A DNA stretch of 64,000 nt, taken from assembly GCA_963849305.1 (NCBI GenBank), contig CAWKGV010000005.1, forward strand, positions 124,001 through 188,000, in the 5' to 3' direction. Shown here in pieces: positions 36,040 to 44,717 of the stretch. The stretch comes from CAWKGV01 sp963849305 (GTDB taxonomy: Bacteria; Pseudomonadota; Alphaproteobacteria; Acetobacterales; Acetobacteraceae). Every line of letters begins with the position of its first letter. Position 1 is the first letter of the stretch. Under the pieces are notes generated by a model. The model made no database searches and was not told where the DNA came from. It worked only from the letters and a program-made list of their open reading frames with translations. The position numbers were made by a program, and so were the translations under genes.

Positions 36040-37278
36040 TCACTTCGGCACCGGAATCGGCTTGACCAGATCGGGGTCCAGCCAGTCGGCCGGCGCCTTG
36101 CAGTGCTCGCAGTTAACCCCCGGCAGGTTGTCGGAGTACTGCAACGGCGGCAGCTTCTGGATTGTCGCGCCCGACACCGGCGTTCCGTTCTCCACCGCCG
36201 TCAGGTCCAGTTCCGGCACCAAGTGGCCATCCAGCGCGGTGTCGATGAACAGCGGCGGCACCTTGCTTGCGGGAAAGACGTTGCAGCCGTTAACGAACGC
36301 GTTCCCGCTGCACATCTTGACATCCGTATACGGCACCCAGGGCAGCGGATACGCGATGTTGTGCCTGGCGGGCTTCACCTGCCCGGTGAGTATCTCCATC
36401 ATGACTTTGAAGGCATATGGTCCCACCGCGGGTCCGGCACTGGATGACAGGCCCTTCAGCCCTAGCTTTTGCAGCGCCGGATCGGCGATATCCAGCCGGT
36501 AGCCGTTGTTGGATTGGCCCGCGATCACCACCAGCCGGTTCGGTCGGTGCTGCATCACCGCCTGGAGCGAGCCATAGGTGCCATCGACCGTCCAGATCGC
36601 GTCAATGTTCGGGTGCGCCGCAAGGATCTTGGACACGCCCTCCTGCGACAGCGCGTCGTTCCAGTTGCCGTAGAACTCCGCGACGATCTTGGTTCCCGGG
36701 TACTTGTGGAAAACGCGCAGCGCCTGCTCGTCATACAACTTGGTCAGGCTGGTGCCGGCGACGCCATGATTGATGACCACCTCACCTTTGCCGCCCATTT
36801 GGTTGACCATCCACTGCGCGCTATTGGCGCCATAGCGCGCAGCGAGGTTATTGACGTTGTAGGCGCAAGGCGCCGTGACACCGCTATCGTAGGCGACCAT
36901 CAGCACGTGGCGGCGGCAGCCCTGCTCGATCACGCGGTTCAGCCCCGTGCCCGACAGCGGATAGAACAGGATCGCGTTGGCGCCGGCCGCGATCATGCTT
37001 TGCAGATCGGAGATCTGGTGCTGCACGTCGGTGCCCGAGATCACCGTCTTGAACGTAACCTCCTTGTCGTAGGGCGACGTCTGGGCCAGTGCCTTGACGC
37101 CGTTGGCGGCCGCCGTCTGCCAGACGTTGCCGCTGTAGCTGAGGTCGAGGAACACATTGTAATGCGCCGCTCGCGCCGGCGCCGGCGAGATCAAGGCACC
37201 GGCGACCGCCACGGTGCCGATGCCGCATAGCAGCGGCTTCAGGAGTGCCTTGAGGCGTCTCGCTACACCGTCCATCAT
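36040..37278 (-). CDS. periplasmic sugar-type ABC binding protein
   Basis: The 412-residue product starts MMDGVARRLKALLKPLLCG with a signal peptide ending near 'APARAAHYN'. The type I binding fold is visible: 'DLSYSGNVWQTAAANGVKALAQ', 'QSMIAAGANAILFYPLSGTG', 'GKGEVVINHGVAGTSLT' and 'AAHPNIDAIWTVDGTYGSLQAV'. Five cysteines in the mature part are unusual for the family and could form disulfides. It is encoded after the ATPase and two permeases, rather than first. Ligand unknown. Confidence 0.85.
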   Translation of the reverse strand: MMDGVARRLKALLKPLLCGIGTVAVAGALISPAPARAAHYNVFLDLSYSGNVWQTAAANGVKALAQTSPYDKEVTFKTVISGTDVQHQISDLQSMIAAGANAILFYPLSGTGLNRVIEQGCRRHVLMVAYDSGVTAPCAYNVNNLAARYGANSAQWMVNQMGGKGEVVINHGVAGTSLTKLYDEQALRVFHKYPGTKIVAEFYGNWNDALSQEGVSKILAAHPNIDAIWTVDGTYGSLQAVMQHRPNRLVVIAGQSNNGYRLDIADPALQKLGLKGLSSSAGPAVGPYAFKVMMEILTGQVKPARHNIAYPLPWVPYTDVKMCSGNAFVNGCNVFPASKVPPLFIDTALDGHLVPELDLTAVENGTPVSGATIQKLPPLQYSDNLPGVNCEHCKAPADWLDPDLVKPIPVPK

Positions 37279-37307
37279 GGCTGTCTTCTCTCCCTTGTTG
37301 TTTGCGC

Positions 37308-38315
37308 TCAGCGGCGCAGCACTCTCCAGCGCTCACTTTGCGCCAGCAGGGCGCCGACGATAATGGCGCCTTCGATAATGTTGCGCAGTCCCTGCGACAG
37401 GCTCAGCACCGTGATGATGGTCTCCAGCGCGCTCAGGAACAACGCGCCGGCGAAGGTGCCGAGATAGATGCCCCGCCCGCCCATGACCGAGGCGCCGCCG
37501 ATGACCACCGCCGCGATCGTCGGCAGCAGCAGCGGGCTACCCATGTCGAGCGTCGCCGCGGAGGAATAGCCGGCCAGCAGCAGGCCCGCGATGCCCGCGC
37601 ACAGGCCGCTGAGCGCGTAGGCGAGGACCGTCAGGCCGCCGATCGGCAGCCCGAGCACGAGCGCCGCGCCGGGACTGCTGCCGATCGCGTAGAGCTTCCG
37701 CCCCTCGGCGGTGCCGTTCTGGAACACGCTCGCGACGATCAGAAAGCCCAGGATCAGGAAGACGGGGATCGGCACCCCGAGCCAGTGACCGCTCATCAAG
37801 TACTGCAGCGCCGGCGCCACCGGCTCCTGCGCCAAGCCGGAGGTGAAGCCGAGACCGACGCCGAAGAAGGTGATGCCGGAAGCGAGCGTCATGATGAACG
37901 GCGGCACTTTGGCGAGCGCGATGCCGAGCCCGTTGATCAGACCGATCCCTGTGCAGGCCGCCAGCGTAACCGGCACCGCCCAGGGCAGCGCCGCGTTGCG
38001 CCCGTCGGTCAGCACGGAAATCATCATCGCGGCAATGCCGATGACGACGCCGATCGAGAGGTCGATCCCGCCCAGCAGGATGGTCAGTCCCTGGCCGAAC
38101 GAGGCCACGACCAGGAAGATCGACGTCACCAGCACGGCGGCGAGTTCGTGGGTAAACCCCGAGCCCGGGTTCAGCACCTTGGTGGCAACGATCAGCAGCA
38201 TCGCGCAGATCAGCACCACGAGCGCCGGCAGCAACTCGGGATTGAGCCTTCGGCCCCAGCTTCGCGTGGGCCGCGGCTCAGATTCGGCCAAGGCGGTGAG
38301 CGCGCGGCGTGCCAT
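37308..38315 (-). CDS. sugar-type ABC transporter permease (RbsC-like), second of operon
   Basis: The 335-residue protein is an RbsC-family inner-membrane permease. It has the 'LLGGIDLSIGVVIG' motif near residue 80, 'VPPFIMTLASG' and 'AAVVIGGASVMGGRGIYLGT', the coupling region for the ATPase. Its start is immediately after the stop of the upstream permease (38316). It would pair with that permease as a heterodimer. A long opposite-strand open frame over this gene is an antisense artefact. Confidence 0.9.
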   Translation of the reverse strand: MARRALTALAESEPRPTRSWGRRLNPELLPALVVLICAMLLIVATKVLNPGSGFTHELAAVLVTSIFLVVASFGQGLTILLGGIDLSIGVVIGIAAMMISVLTDGRNAALPWAVPVTLAACTGIGLINGLGIALAKVPPFIMTLASGITFFGVGLGFTSGLAQEPVAPALQYLMSGHWLGVPIPVFLILGFLIVASVFQNGTAEGRKLYAIGSSPGAALVLGLPIGGLTVLAYALSGLCAGIAGLLLAGYSSAATLDMGSPLLLPTIAAVVIGGASVMGGRGIYLGTFAGALFLSALETIITVLSLSQGLRNIIEGAIIVGALLAQSERWRVLRR

Positions 38316-39290
38316 TCAGGCGGTCCTTCGCTGCCTCAGTCGCGGCAGCAGCGCCGGGAGGGTGCCGATCAGGATGGCAACCAGCATGATGATGCCACTG
38401 AATACGTCCGTGTAGAACGACGCCGCCCCGAGCGCGAACAGCATCTTCTGCATCACCGTCAGGATGCCGGCGCCGATGACGCTGCCGAACACGCCGCCGC
38501 GCCCGCCCATCAGCGAGGTGCCGCCGATCGCCACCGAAGCGTACATGAACAGCAGGAAAGTGTCGCTTGCGCGCGGATCGCCGCTGCCGGTCTCCGCGCT
38601 CAGCATGTAGCCGGCGAAGCCGTAGGCGATGCCGGCCAGCACGAAAGCGAGCAGCTTGGTGCGGCGCACTGCCAGCCCGGACAGGAGCGCCGCGTTCTCG
38701 TCGGTGCCGACGGCATAGATCGCGATGCCGAGGCGCGTGGCCGCGAGCAGGAACCACAGGATCAGCACGCCCACGATGATCAGCGCCGCCACCGGCACGC
38801 CGAAAAGGTCGCCGGTCAGGCCGTTGGCGATGGAATCGGCCACTTCGCCGCCGGGCGCGGCCAGGATCATCAGGGCGATGCCTTCGCAGGCGATCATCGT
38901 GCCGATGGTGACAGCGAGCGACTGCAGCCGCAGCACTCCGACCAGCAAGCCGTTCAGCAGCCCCGCCACGGCGCCGATCACCAGCACTTCGAGCAGCGAC
39001 ACCAGCCACCCGGCCGGTCCGGCGCTCGTTGTCGCCACCACCACGTTGGCGATGGCGATGATGCCGATGCCGGAGAGGTCGAACTCGGCCGTGAGCACCG
39101 TGAGCGTCAGCCCGGCGGCGGCGACCGCCAGCACCACCGTGTCGTTCAGCAGATTGGTGATGCCGAACAGCGACGTCGCCCCGGCCTCGTTGGCGGCATA
39201 GACGAGATACATCACCACGTAGAGCAGCACCGCGACCGTCGGCCCGGCGGCCGGGCGCAGGCGGCGGCGCCATTCCCCGAGCGCTGTCAT
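38316..39290 (-). CDS. sugar-type ABC transporter permease, first of operon
   Basis: The 324-residue RbsC-like permease has 'LTAEFDLSGIGIIAIANVVVA' in place of the usual SGGIDLS loop, 'LRLQSLAVTIGTMIACEGIAL', and 'ASVAIGGTSLMGGRGGVFGSVIGA' near the C-terminus. Its start overlaps the stop of the ATPase gene by 4 bases (39287-39290). The altered first loop distinguishes it from the second permease and supports a heterodimer. Confidence 0.9.
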   Translation of the reverse strand: MTALGEWRRRLRPAAGPTVAVLLYVVMYLVYAANEAGATSLFGITNLLNDTVVLAVAAAGLTLTVLTAEFDLSGIGIIAIANVVVATTSAGPAGWLVSLLEVLVIGAVAGLLNGLLVGVLRLQSLAVTIGTMIACEGIALMILAAPGGEVADSIANGLTGDLFGVPVAALIIVGVLILWFLLAATRLGIAIYAVGTDENAALLSGLAVRRTKLLAFVLAGIAYGFAGYMLSAETGSGDPRASDTFLLFMYASVAIGGTSLMGGRGGVFGSVIGAGILTVMQKMLFALGAASFYTDVFSGIIMLVAILIGTLPALLPRLRQRRTA

Positions 39291-40810
39291 GCCGATGCGT
39301 CGGTGGCGCTCGTGGCGTGCCCGGCGGCGAGCGACAGCACCTGTTCCTGCGACAGCGCGTCCCGCGGGACGTCGCCCACGACGCGGTTGCGGTAGAGCAC
39401 AAGACAGCGGTCGCAGAGATGCACCAGTTCGTCGAGTTCAGTGGAGTAGAACAGGATCGCCCCGCCGGCCTGCACGAACTCCCGCATCATGCGATAGATG
39501 CTCTGCTTGGCGCCGACATCGACGCCGCGCGTCGGATCGAACAGCAGCAGGCAGTGCGCGCCGGCGATCAGCGCGCGCCCCAGCACCGCCTTCTGCTGGT
39601 TGCCGCCCGAAAGAGCGGTGATGCCGAGCGGCAGATATTGCCGAGGCAGCTCCACTTCGGCGGTGACATGCTCCACCAGTGCGCGTTCGCGCCGCCGGCT
39701 GAGGAAATGCCACGGGCTGGCACGCTCGATGGCCGGCAGCGAGATGTTGGCGATGGTCGTCAGGTCCTTGAAGATGCCTTCGGTCTTGCGCTCCTCCGGC
39801 ACCAGCACCACGCCTGCGGCCCGCGCCGCGCGCGGCGAACGCAGCGAGCCCGCCATGCCGGCCACTTCGATACGCCCCCCGCGCAGCGGGTGAAGACCGA
39901 CCAGCGACTTGAAGAGCCGTGTTTGCCCGTGCCCTTCCAGACCGGCCACGCCAAGGATCTCGCCGGGCTGGATGGAAAAGCTCACGTCCTCAACGCCATC
40001 GCCGTTGAGATGGCTCGCGCGCAGCACCGGCGCGGCTTCCGCGCGCACTGCCGAGGGCGCGGCGATGAAGCGTTCGACCGTCGAACGCCCGGCCATGTTC
40101 CTGAAGATTTCGTCGTCGCTCATCTCCGCCACCGCGCGGTCGAGCACCTTGCGCCCGTTGCGCAGGATGACGCAGCGGGGACACAGGCGGCGGATCTCGT
40201 CAAGCTTGTGGCTGATGTAGAGAACCGCGGTTCCCTGTGCTACCGTTCGGGCGATCAGCTCGAACAGCCACTCGCGATCCGAGAGCGCCGCGGTCGGCTC
40301 ATCGAGCAGCAGCAGGCGCGGACGGCGGAACATCGCGCGCACGATCTCCAGACGCTGGCGATGCCCGAGCGGCAGTTCGCCAACGGGCGTTGCCGGATCG
40401 ATCTCGGTGACGCCGTGCGCGGCGAGCAGACGCGCAGCCTCCTGCTCCAGCCGGCGCCGCCTCACCAGCCCGGCGCGATTGACGATCGGATACGGCAGAA
40501 AAAGGTTCACCGCCGCCGAGAGCGTCGGCACCAGGCTCAGTTCCTGAAACGCGGTCGCCACGCCCTGTCGGCGCGCATCGTTTATATCGCGCGGGCGGTA
40601 AGCGGCGCCGGCCAGGCGCAGCTCGCCCGCATCGGGCACAACAACCCCGCTTAGCGCCTTGACGAGGGTCGATTTGCCGGCACCGTTTTCGCCCAGCAGG
40701 CCGCACACCTCGCCCGCCGCGAGCACGAAGGACACGCCGCGCAGCGCCACGGTCGCACCGTAACGCTTGTCGATTGCACGCGCTTCCAGGACAGGCGGGG
40801 GCTCGCTCAC
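39287..40810 (-). CDS. sugar-type ABC transporter tandem ATPase (RbsA-like), first gene of operon
   Basis: The 507-residue protein carries two ABC domains. The first has Walker A 'GLLGENGAGKST', 'LPLGHRQRLEIVRAM' and 'LLLLDEPTAALSDREW'. The second has 'GVAGLEGHGQTRLF' (degenerate P-loop), signature 'LSGGNQQKAVLGRAL' and 'CLLLFDPTRGVDVG'. This is the RbsA/MglA pattern. It starts the minus-strand operon ATPase, permease, permease, binding protein, deacetylase, in a different order from the importer at 1524-5978. The promoter should be in 40811-40945. Confidence 0.92.
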   Translation of the reverse strand: MSEPPPVLEARAIDKRYGATVALRGVSFVLAAGEVCGLLGENGAGKSTLVKALSGVVVPDAGELRLAGAAYRPRDINDARRQGVATAFQELSLVPTLSAAVNLFLPYPIVNRAGLVRRRRLEQEAARLLAAHGVTEIDPATPVGELPLGHRQRLEIVRAMFRRPRLLLLDEPTAALSDREWLFELIARTVAQGTAVLYISHKLDEIRRLCPRCVILRNGRKVLDRAVAEMSDDEIFRNMAGRSTVERFIAAPSAVRAEAAPVLRASHLNGDGVEDVSFSIQPGEILGVAGLEGHGQTRLFKSLVGLHPLRGGRIEVAGMAGSLRSPRAARAAGVVLVPEERKTEGIFKDLTTIANISLPAIERASPWHFLSRRRERALVEHVTAEVELPRQYLPLGITALSGGNQQKAVLGRALIAGAHCLLLFDPTRGVDVGAKQSIYRMMREFVQAGGAILFYSTELDELVHLCDRCLVLYRNRVVGDVPRDALSQEQVLSLAAGHATSATDASA

Positions 40811-40945
40811 GTCGGTTCAGAGCGGCTCGCCGCGAGATAGGCTGGATACCATCCAGTCGGTGCGCTCATTGGTTAATTCCAATCTTCCCTTGTAGGGTTG
40901 ATCGTGTCAAACCCCGGCTTCCTGCCCAACGGGAAGCCGTCAACG

Positions 40946-42313
40946 TTAATTCGACGCCTCCGCCGCCGTAACCCGCCAGACGCGGTTGCCAACATCATCC
41001 GCCACCAGCAGCGCCCCTTGCCGATCCACCGCAACCCCGACCGGGCGGCCAAGCGCGTTGCCGTCCTTGTCGCGGAACCCGGTCAGTAAATCCGCTGGCT
41101 TCCCTGCCGGGCGCCCCTCCGCGAAGGGCACGAACACCACCTTGTAGCCACTCGGCGGCCTGCGGTTCCACGACCCATGCTCGCCGACGAACGCCCCGCC
41201 CGAGAACGGCGGCGTCAGCGCGCTGCCTTCCGAGAAAGCAAGCCCAAGCGCCGCGACATGCGCTCCCAGCGCATAGTCCGGCACGATCGCTTGCGCGACC
41301 AGATCGGGGCGCTGCGGCTTCACCCGCGGATCGACGTGCTGCCCGAAGTAACTATACGGCCAGCCGTAAAACCCCCCGTCCTTCACCGCGGTTAGGTAAT
41401 CGGGGACGAGATCGCTGCCGAGCTCGTCCCGCTCGTTCACCACCGTCCAGAGCACCCCGGTCCTCGGCTCCCAGGCAAGCCCAACCGGATTGCGTAAGCC
41501 CCAGGCGAACACGCGATGTCGGCCCGTCCTCGGATCGATCTCCCAAATATCCGCGCGGCCCGCCTCCGCCGTGATGCCATTCTCGCCAATGTTGCTGTTG
41601 GAACCGATCGTCACGTAAAGCCGCGAGCCGTCGGCGTTGGCGATGACGTTCTTCGTCCAGTGGTGGTTTATTGGCCCGGCCGGCAAATCCACCACCTTCA
41701 CACCGGGCGCGCTGATCCGCGTCTGTCCTTGTTGGTAACGGAAGCGCAGCAGCGCGTCGGTATCGGCGACATAAAGCTCGTTGCCGACCAACGCCATTCC
41801 GAACGGCGAGTTCAACCCTTCCAGAAAGGTCGAACGGATTTTCGCCGCGCCGTTGCCGTCGATACCGCGCAGCAAGGTGATGCGGTTGGCGCTGGGTACG
41901 GCGGCGCCGGCGCGCCGCGTCACCAGACTCGCGATCCAGCCCCTGATCCCCCGCTCGTCCTCGGACCGGCGCGGCGCATTGGTTTCAGCCACCAGCACAT
42001 CGCCGTTGGGCAGCACGTAAAGCCAGCGCGGATGATCGAGCCCATCGGCGAACGGAGCGACCTTCAAGCCCTTGGCCGGAATTGGGGTCTCACCCGCTTG
42101 CCACCCGATGGCCGGAGCGATGACGACGGTGGGAAACAGCGTCTCCCGGGGAGGCGGCAACCTGGGGTCGGGTCCGGTTCCGGCGGCAACCGGAAGCGTC
42201 GCGTGCTCCCCGCAGGCGCAAAGGGTGGTCATCACTGCGGCAAGCAGCAGGGCGGCAGGGGCGGAGTTGCGCCTGGCACGGGGTTGTCGTTTTGCAGCCA
42301 CCTGACTCAGCAC
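40946..42313 (-). CDS. PQQ-dependent sugar dehydrogenase (sorbosone/glucose dehydrogenase-like), probable lipoprotein
   Basis: GTG at 42313 is proposed as start because GAGAGGG lies 7 bases upstream; GTG at 42301 is an alternative. The N-terminus is a signal sequence with lipobox-like 'TTLCACG'. The roughly 455-residue protein is a six-bladed propeller: 'GLDHPRWLYVLPNGDVLVAETNAP', 'EGLNSPFGMALVGNELYVADTDALLRF', 'YVTIGSNSNIGENG', 'VFAWGLRNPVGLAWEP' and 'FVGEHGSWNRRPPSGYKVVF'. These match the sorbosone dehydrogenase group that oxidises aldoses in the periplasm with PQQ. It parallels the broken gene at 1-579. No pqq genes are in the window. Confidence 0.85.
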   Translation of the reverse strand: MLSQVAAKRQPRARRNSAPAALLLAAVMTTLCACGEHATLPVAAGTGPDPRLPPPRETLFPTVVIAPAIGWQAGETPIPAKGLKVAPFADGLDHPRWLYVLPNGDVLVAETNAPRRSEDERGIRGWIASLVTRRAGAAVPSANRITLLRGIDGNGAAKIRSTFLEGLNSPFGMALVGNELYVADTDALLRFRYQQGQTRISAPGVKVVDLPAGPINHHWTKNVIANADGSRLYVTIGSNSNIGENGITAEAGRADIWEIDPRTGRHRVFAWGLRNPVGLAWEPRTGVLWTVVNERDELGSDLVPDYLTAVKDGGFYGWPYSYFGQHVDPRVKPQRPDLVAQAIVPDYALGAHVAALGLAFSEGSALTPPFSGGAFVGEHGSWNRRPPSGYKVVFVPFAEGRPAGKPADLLTGFRDKDGNALGRPVGVAVDRQGALLVADDVGNRVWRVTAAEASN

Positions 42314-42332
42314 AATGACCCTCTCCCCCTCA

Positions 42333-42470
42333 TCAAGGCGCCTCGAACCGCCGCACCTGCACGGCTCGCATCCGCTCCCGCGCCTGCCACAGATCATAGG
42401 CCATCTGCATCCCGCGCCAGGTCTCCGCGCTCGACCCGAATGCCCGCGAAAGCGGATCGGGCTCAGGTTC
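42333..42470 (-). pseudogene. C-terminal remnant of HigA-type antitoxin
   Basis: The minus strand encodes 'PLSRAFGSSAETWRGMQMAYDLWQARERM' (in two adjoining parts) followed by 'AVQVRRFEAP' and TGA at 42333-42335. This is the conserved C-terminus of XRE-type HigA antitoxins (LSRAFG..ETW..MQ..YDLWQAR). The N-terminal HTH is missing; upstream sequence is instead the end of a coiled-coil gene in another frame. No HigB toxin is present. Confidence 0.7.
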
Positions 42471-42777
42471 GCGGCGGGGTCGGTTCGACTACGTCCAGGC
42501 GTTCGATGATGGCATCGAGCCGGTGCCCGATCTGGGTCTCGAAGTGGCCGAGACGGCCCATCAGCTCGGTCTTGATCATCAGCTCCAGGTCGTCCTTCAG
42601 CTCGGCCATCCGGGTTTCGACGTGGTCGATGCGTCGCTCCAACCGGCGGCCCTGTTCGGCCACCGCCAGCACCACGGTCCCGATGTCGCGCAGCTCGGTG
42701 CGGATGACGCGCTGCTCGATCTGCATCTCGCGCAGCGTGGCGCCGATCCACTCCAGGCTCACGGTGCCGTTGCTCAT
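42463..42777 (-). CDS. small coiled-coil protein, hypothetical
   Basis: ATG at 42777 gives 104 residues: MSNGTVSLEWIGATLREMQ, then almost continuous heptads ('IEQRVIRTELRDIGTVVLAV', 'RRLERRIDHVETRMAELKDD'). The C-terminus is 'RLGHFETQIGHRLDAIIERLDVVE'. It is a predicted soluble coiled coil without catalytic features. Similar small proteins are common and uncharacterised in alphaproteobacteria. It abuts the HigA remnant, overlapping it by a few bases at the 3' end. Confidence 0.6.
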   Translation of the reverse strand: MSNGTVSLEWIGATLREMQIEQRVIRTELRDIGTVVLAVAEQGRRLERRIDHVETRMAELKDDLELMIKTELMGRLGHFETQIGHRLDAIIERLDVVEPTPPRT

Positions 42778-43018
42778 GCGCGCCCTCCAGCCTCTCTCTA
42801 TATGGCGCGGAGACGGCATGACCGCATCCCGTTGCCCCAGGTCAAACCCCCCAGTCAACCCGTACGACGGGGCAGGCTCAAACCGAGGAACGGGGCCGAA
42901 CTTGCGCCCGACCCGTGGCCGTCGGGCCGAGCGGTTCCGAGCATTGCCGGGGACGATGCCCCCAGGATGGGGCGGGTTTCCGTATGGGCACTCGACCGCC
43001 CTGCATCAGGGCCAGCCC

Positions 43019-44296
43019 TCACTTCTGCGCCTCGGTGTACGGCGTCCGCAGCTCGCCGGTCTTAGACCCCGCCGGATGCAGAATAACCTCCGTCTTCGGG
43101 TCCCTGAACTGGGCGATGTCGTGGCCCGTGATGCCCTGGAACTGCACCTCCAGCACCCGCGCCTCGGTCCACTCGCCGGTCGGGCCGAACTTCACTGGAC
43201 CCACCACCGTATTGAAGCTGTGCGAACGCAAATACTCGGCGAGCTTGTCGTCCTGCGTGCCGCCGGTCCCCCGCACCGCATCGGTCAGCACCTGCATGTA
43301 GCCATACGCGAACGGCGGCAGGTAATAGCCCAGCACATCGACGCCGGCCGAGGGCGCCTTTGCCTGGTACTCCTTGAGGAAGTCCTTCGCTTCCGGGCTG
43401 GCGTAGCTGCTCCAGGGCAGCCAAAAATCGTAATCGGTGATACCATTAAGCAGCGGACCGAGCTGGATCTTGATCGAGGTCGATTGCAGCCCGACCATGC
43501 CGCCGCCGAACAGCATCGCCTTCAGCCCCGTCTCGTGCACGGCGCGGAGCATACCCACCGTATCGGGCGGGTAGGAGGCGACGAACACCATGTCCGGCTG
43601 CGTCGCCCCGATCGCCCGCACGATCGGCGAGTAATCCGCCGTGCTCGGCGGGTAGCTGCGGTCATAGACAATCTGGAACCCGCCCGCCTTGGCCAACTCG
43701 CGCGCGCCGGCCAGAGCGTTGTGCGGGAACTCGGCGTCGGCCCCCACCAGCGCGAGCCGCTTGGGCTTCGGGCTCATCGCGGCCGCCACGGCGAAGAATG
43801 GTTGCGAAAAGCTCTGCCGCGGGTGTGGGCCGCCAGCCGGGACGAACGAGAAATACTTCGGGTAATGGAATTTGCTGTTCACGTCGAGCCCGAATAGCGA
43901 AAGGAAGGTGCGGCCGTGCTGAATGATCACCGGCATCGCCGGCGCGATCATGTTGGTGCCGTAGCTACTTACCACGATCTCCACTTTGTCCACGTCCAGC
44001 AGTTTGGTGTAGATGCCGGGCACCAGCGCCGGGTTGGATTGGTCGTCGTAGTAATCGAGCTTCACCTTCCGCCCGATCAGCCCGCCTTTGGCGTTCACGT
44101 CCTCCGCCCAGATCTGCATCGCCAGCAGCGCCGACTTGCCGTTCGGCGCCAGCCCGCCGGTCAGGGACATCGAGAAGCCGATGGTGAGCGGCGGCTGAGC
44201 GGCGGCGCGCGCGGGCGGCGCTAGCACGGCGCAGGCGAGCGCCGGCATGGCGGCGAGCAGGAGCGCGATCATGCGGCGGATGGGGCGAGGTGACAT
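43019..44296 (-). CDS. ABC transporter substrate-binding protein, branched-chain amino acid (LivK) type
   Basis: The 425-residue product has a signal peptide (MSPRPIRRMIALLLAAMPALACA). The Peripla_BP_6 fold follows: 'LTIGFSMSLTGGLAPNGKSALLAMQIWAEDVNAKGGLIGRKV', 'LDYYDDQSNPALVPGIYTKLL' and 'VIVYD'-type strands, and 'FVASYPPDTVGMLRAVHETGLK'. It is an orphan: no permease or ATPase of the Liv type is in the window. It may deliver an amide or aromatic acid ligand to a transporter encoded elsewhere. Confidence 0.88.
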   Translation of the reverse strand: MSPRPIRRMIALLLAAMPALACAVLAPPARAAAQPPLTIGFSMSLTGGLAPNGKSALLAMQIWAEDVNAKGGLIGRKVKLDYYDDQSNPALVPGIYTKLLDVDKVEIVVSSYGTNMIAPAMPVIIQHGRTFLSLFGLDVNSKFHYPKYFSFVPAGGPHPRQSFSQPFFAVAAAMSPKPKRLALVGADAEFPHNALAGARELAKAGGFQIVYDRSYPPSTADYSPIVRAIGATQPDMVFVASYPPDTVGMLRAVHETGLKAMLFGGGMVGLQSTSIKIQLGPLLNGITDYDFWLPWSSYASPEAKDFLKEYQAKAPSAGVDVLGYYLPPFAYGYMQVLTDAVRGTGGTQDDKLAEYLRSHSFNTVVGPVKFGPTGEWTEARVLEVQFQGITGHDIAQFRDPKTEVILHPAGSKTGELRTPYTEAQK

Positions 44297-44437
44297 GCGG
44301 CGGTTCCTCCCGGTAGTTTTCTGCCGCCCATCCTAGGCCGGCCCCGGGGACCACGAAAACCCGACCGGGTGTGATGGCAGTCACCGCGCGCCGGCCGGCG
44401 GCGTGCTCTCCTCAGTGCAGCGATAGGAGACACGCCG

Positions 44438-44629
44438 ATGACTCAGCCGATCAACCGCCAGCGCATCCAGGAATTGGCCCGCATCCTGGAAACATTCGGG
44501 GAAGATGAGCAGAAGCCGTTGCTGACCTGCCAGTGGACCACTGACGAGCGGACCGGCCAGCGCGTATGCCTCTGGATCGCCTCGGGCCGCTTTGCCGCTC
44601 CGCCGGCGGATACAAGGTTCGTGCCCTAA
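44438..44629 (+). CDS. 63-residue conserved-looking hypothetical protein
   Basis: ATG at 44438 follows AGGAG by 9 bases. The product starts MTQPINRQRIQELARILETFGEDEQ, contains two cysteines ('LLTCQWTTDERTGQRVCLW') and ends 'RFAAPPADTRFVP'. It is soluble with no family recognised. The good ribosome site and codon use argue that it is real. Confidence 0.5.
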   Translation: MTQPINRQRIQELARILETFGEDEQKPLLTCQWTTDERTGQRVCLWIASGRFAAPPADTRFVP

Positions 44630-44717
44630 TGCGCTTTCTGGGGCAAGCGCGGCGTCACATTCTTCTCGAACGCCGTGCGCTCCCCAGATTGATGGCCCAG
44701 GAAGGTAGCGAGCTTTC

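Noticed and set aside
37302..39395. 697-codon plus-strand open frame
   Set aside because: It lies opposite two clear permease genes, is His/Gln/Arg/Asp-rich and has no domain. GC-rich antisense frames of this kind are common here.
41516..43897. 793-codon plus-strand open frame
   Set aside because: It is antisense to the PQQ dehydrogenase, the coiled-coil gene and the LivK-like gene together and crosses their boundaries, so it is not a gene.
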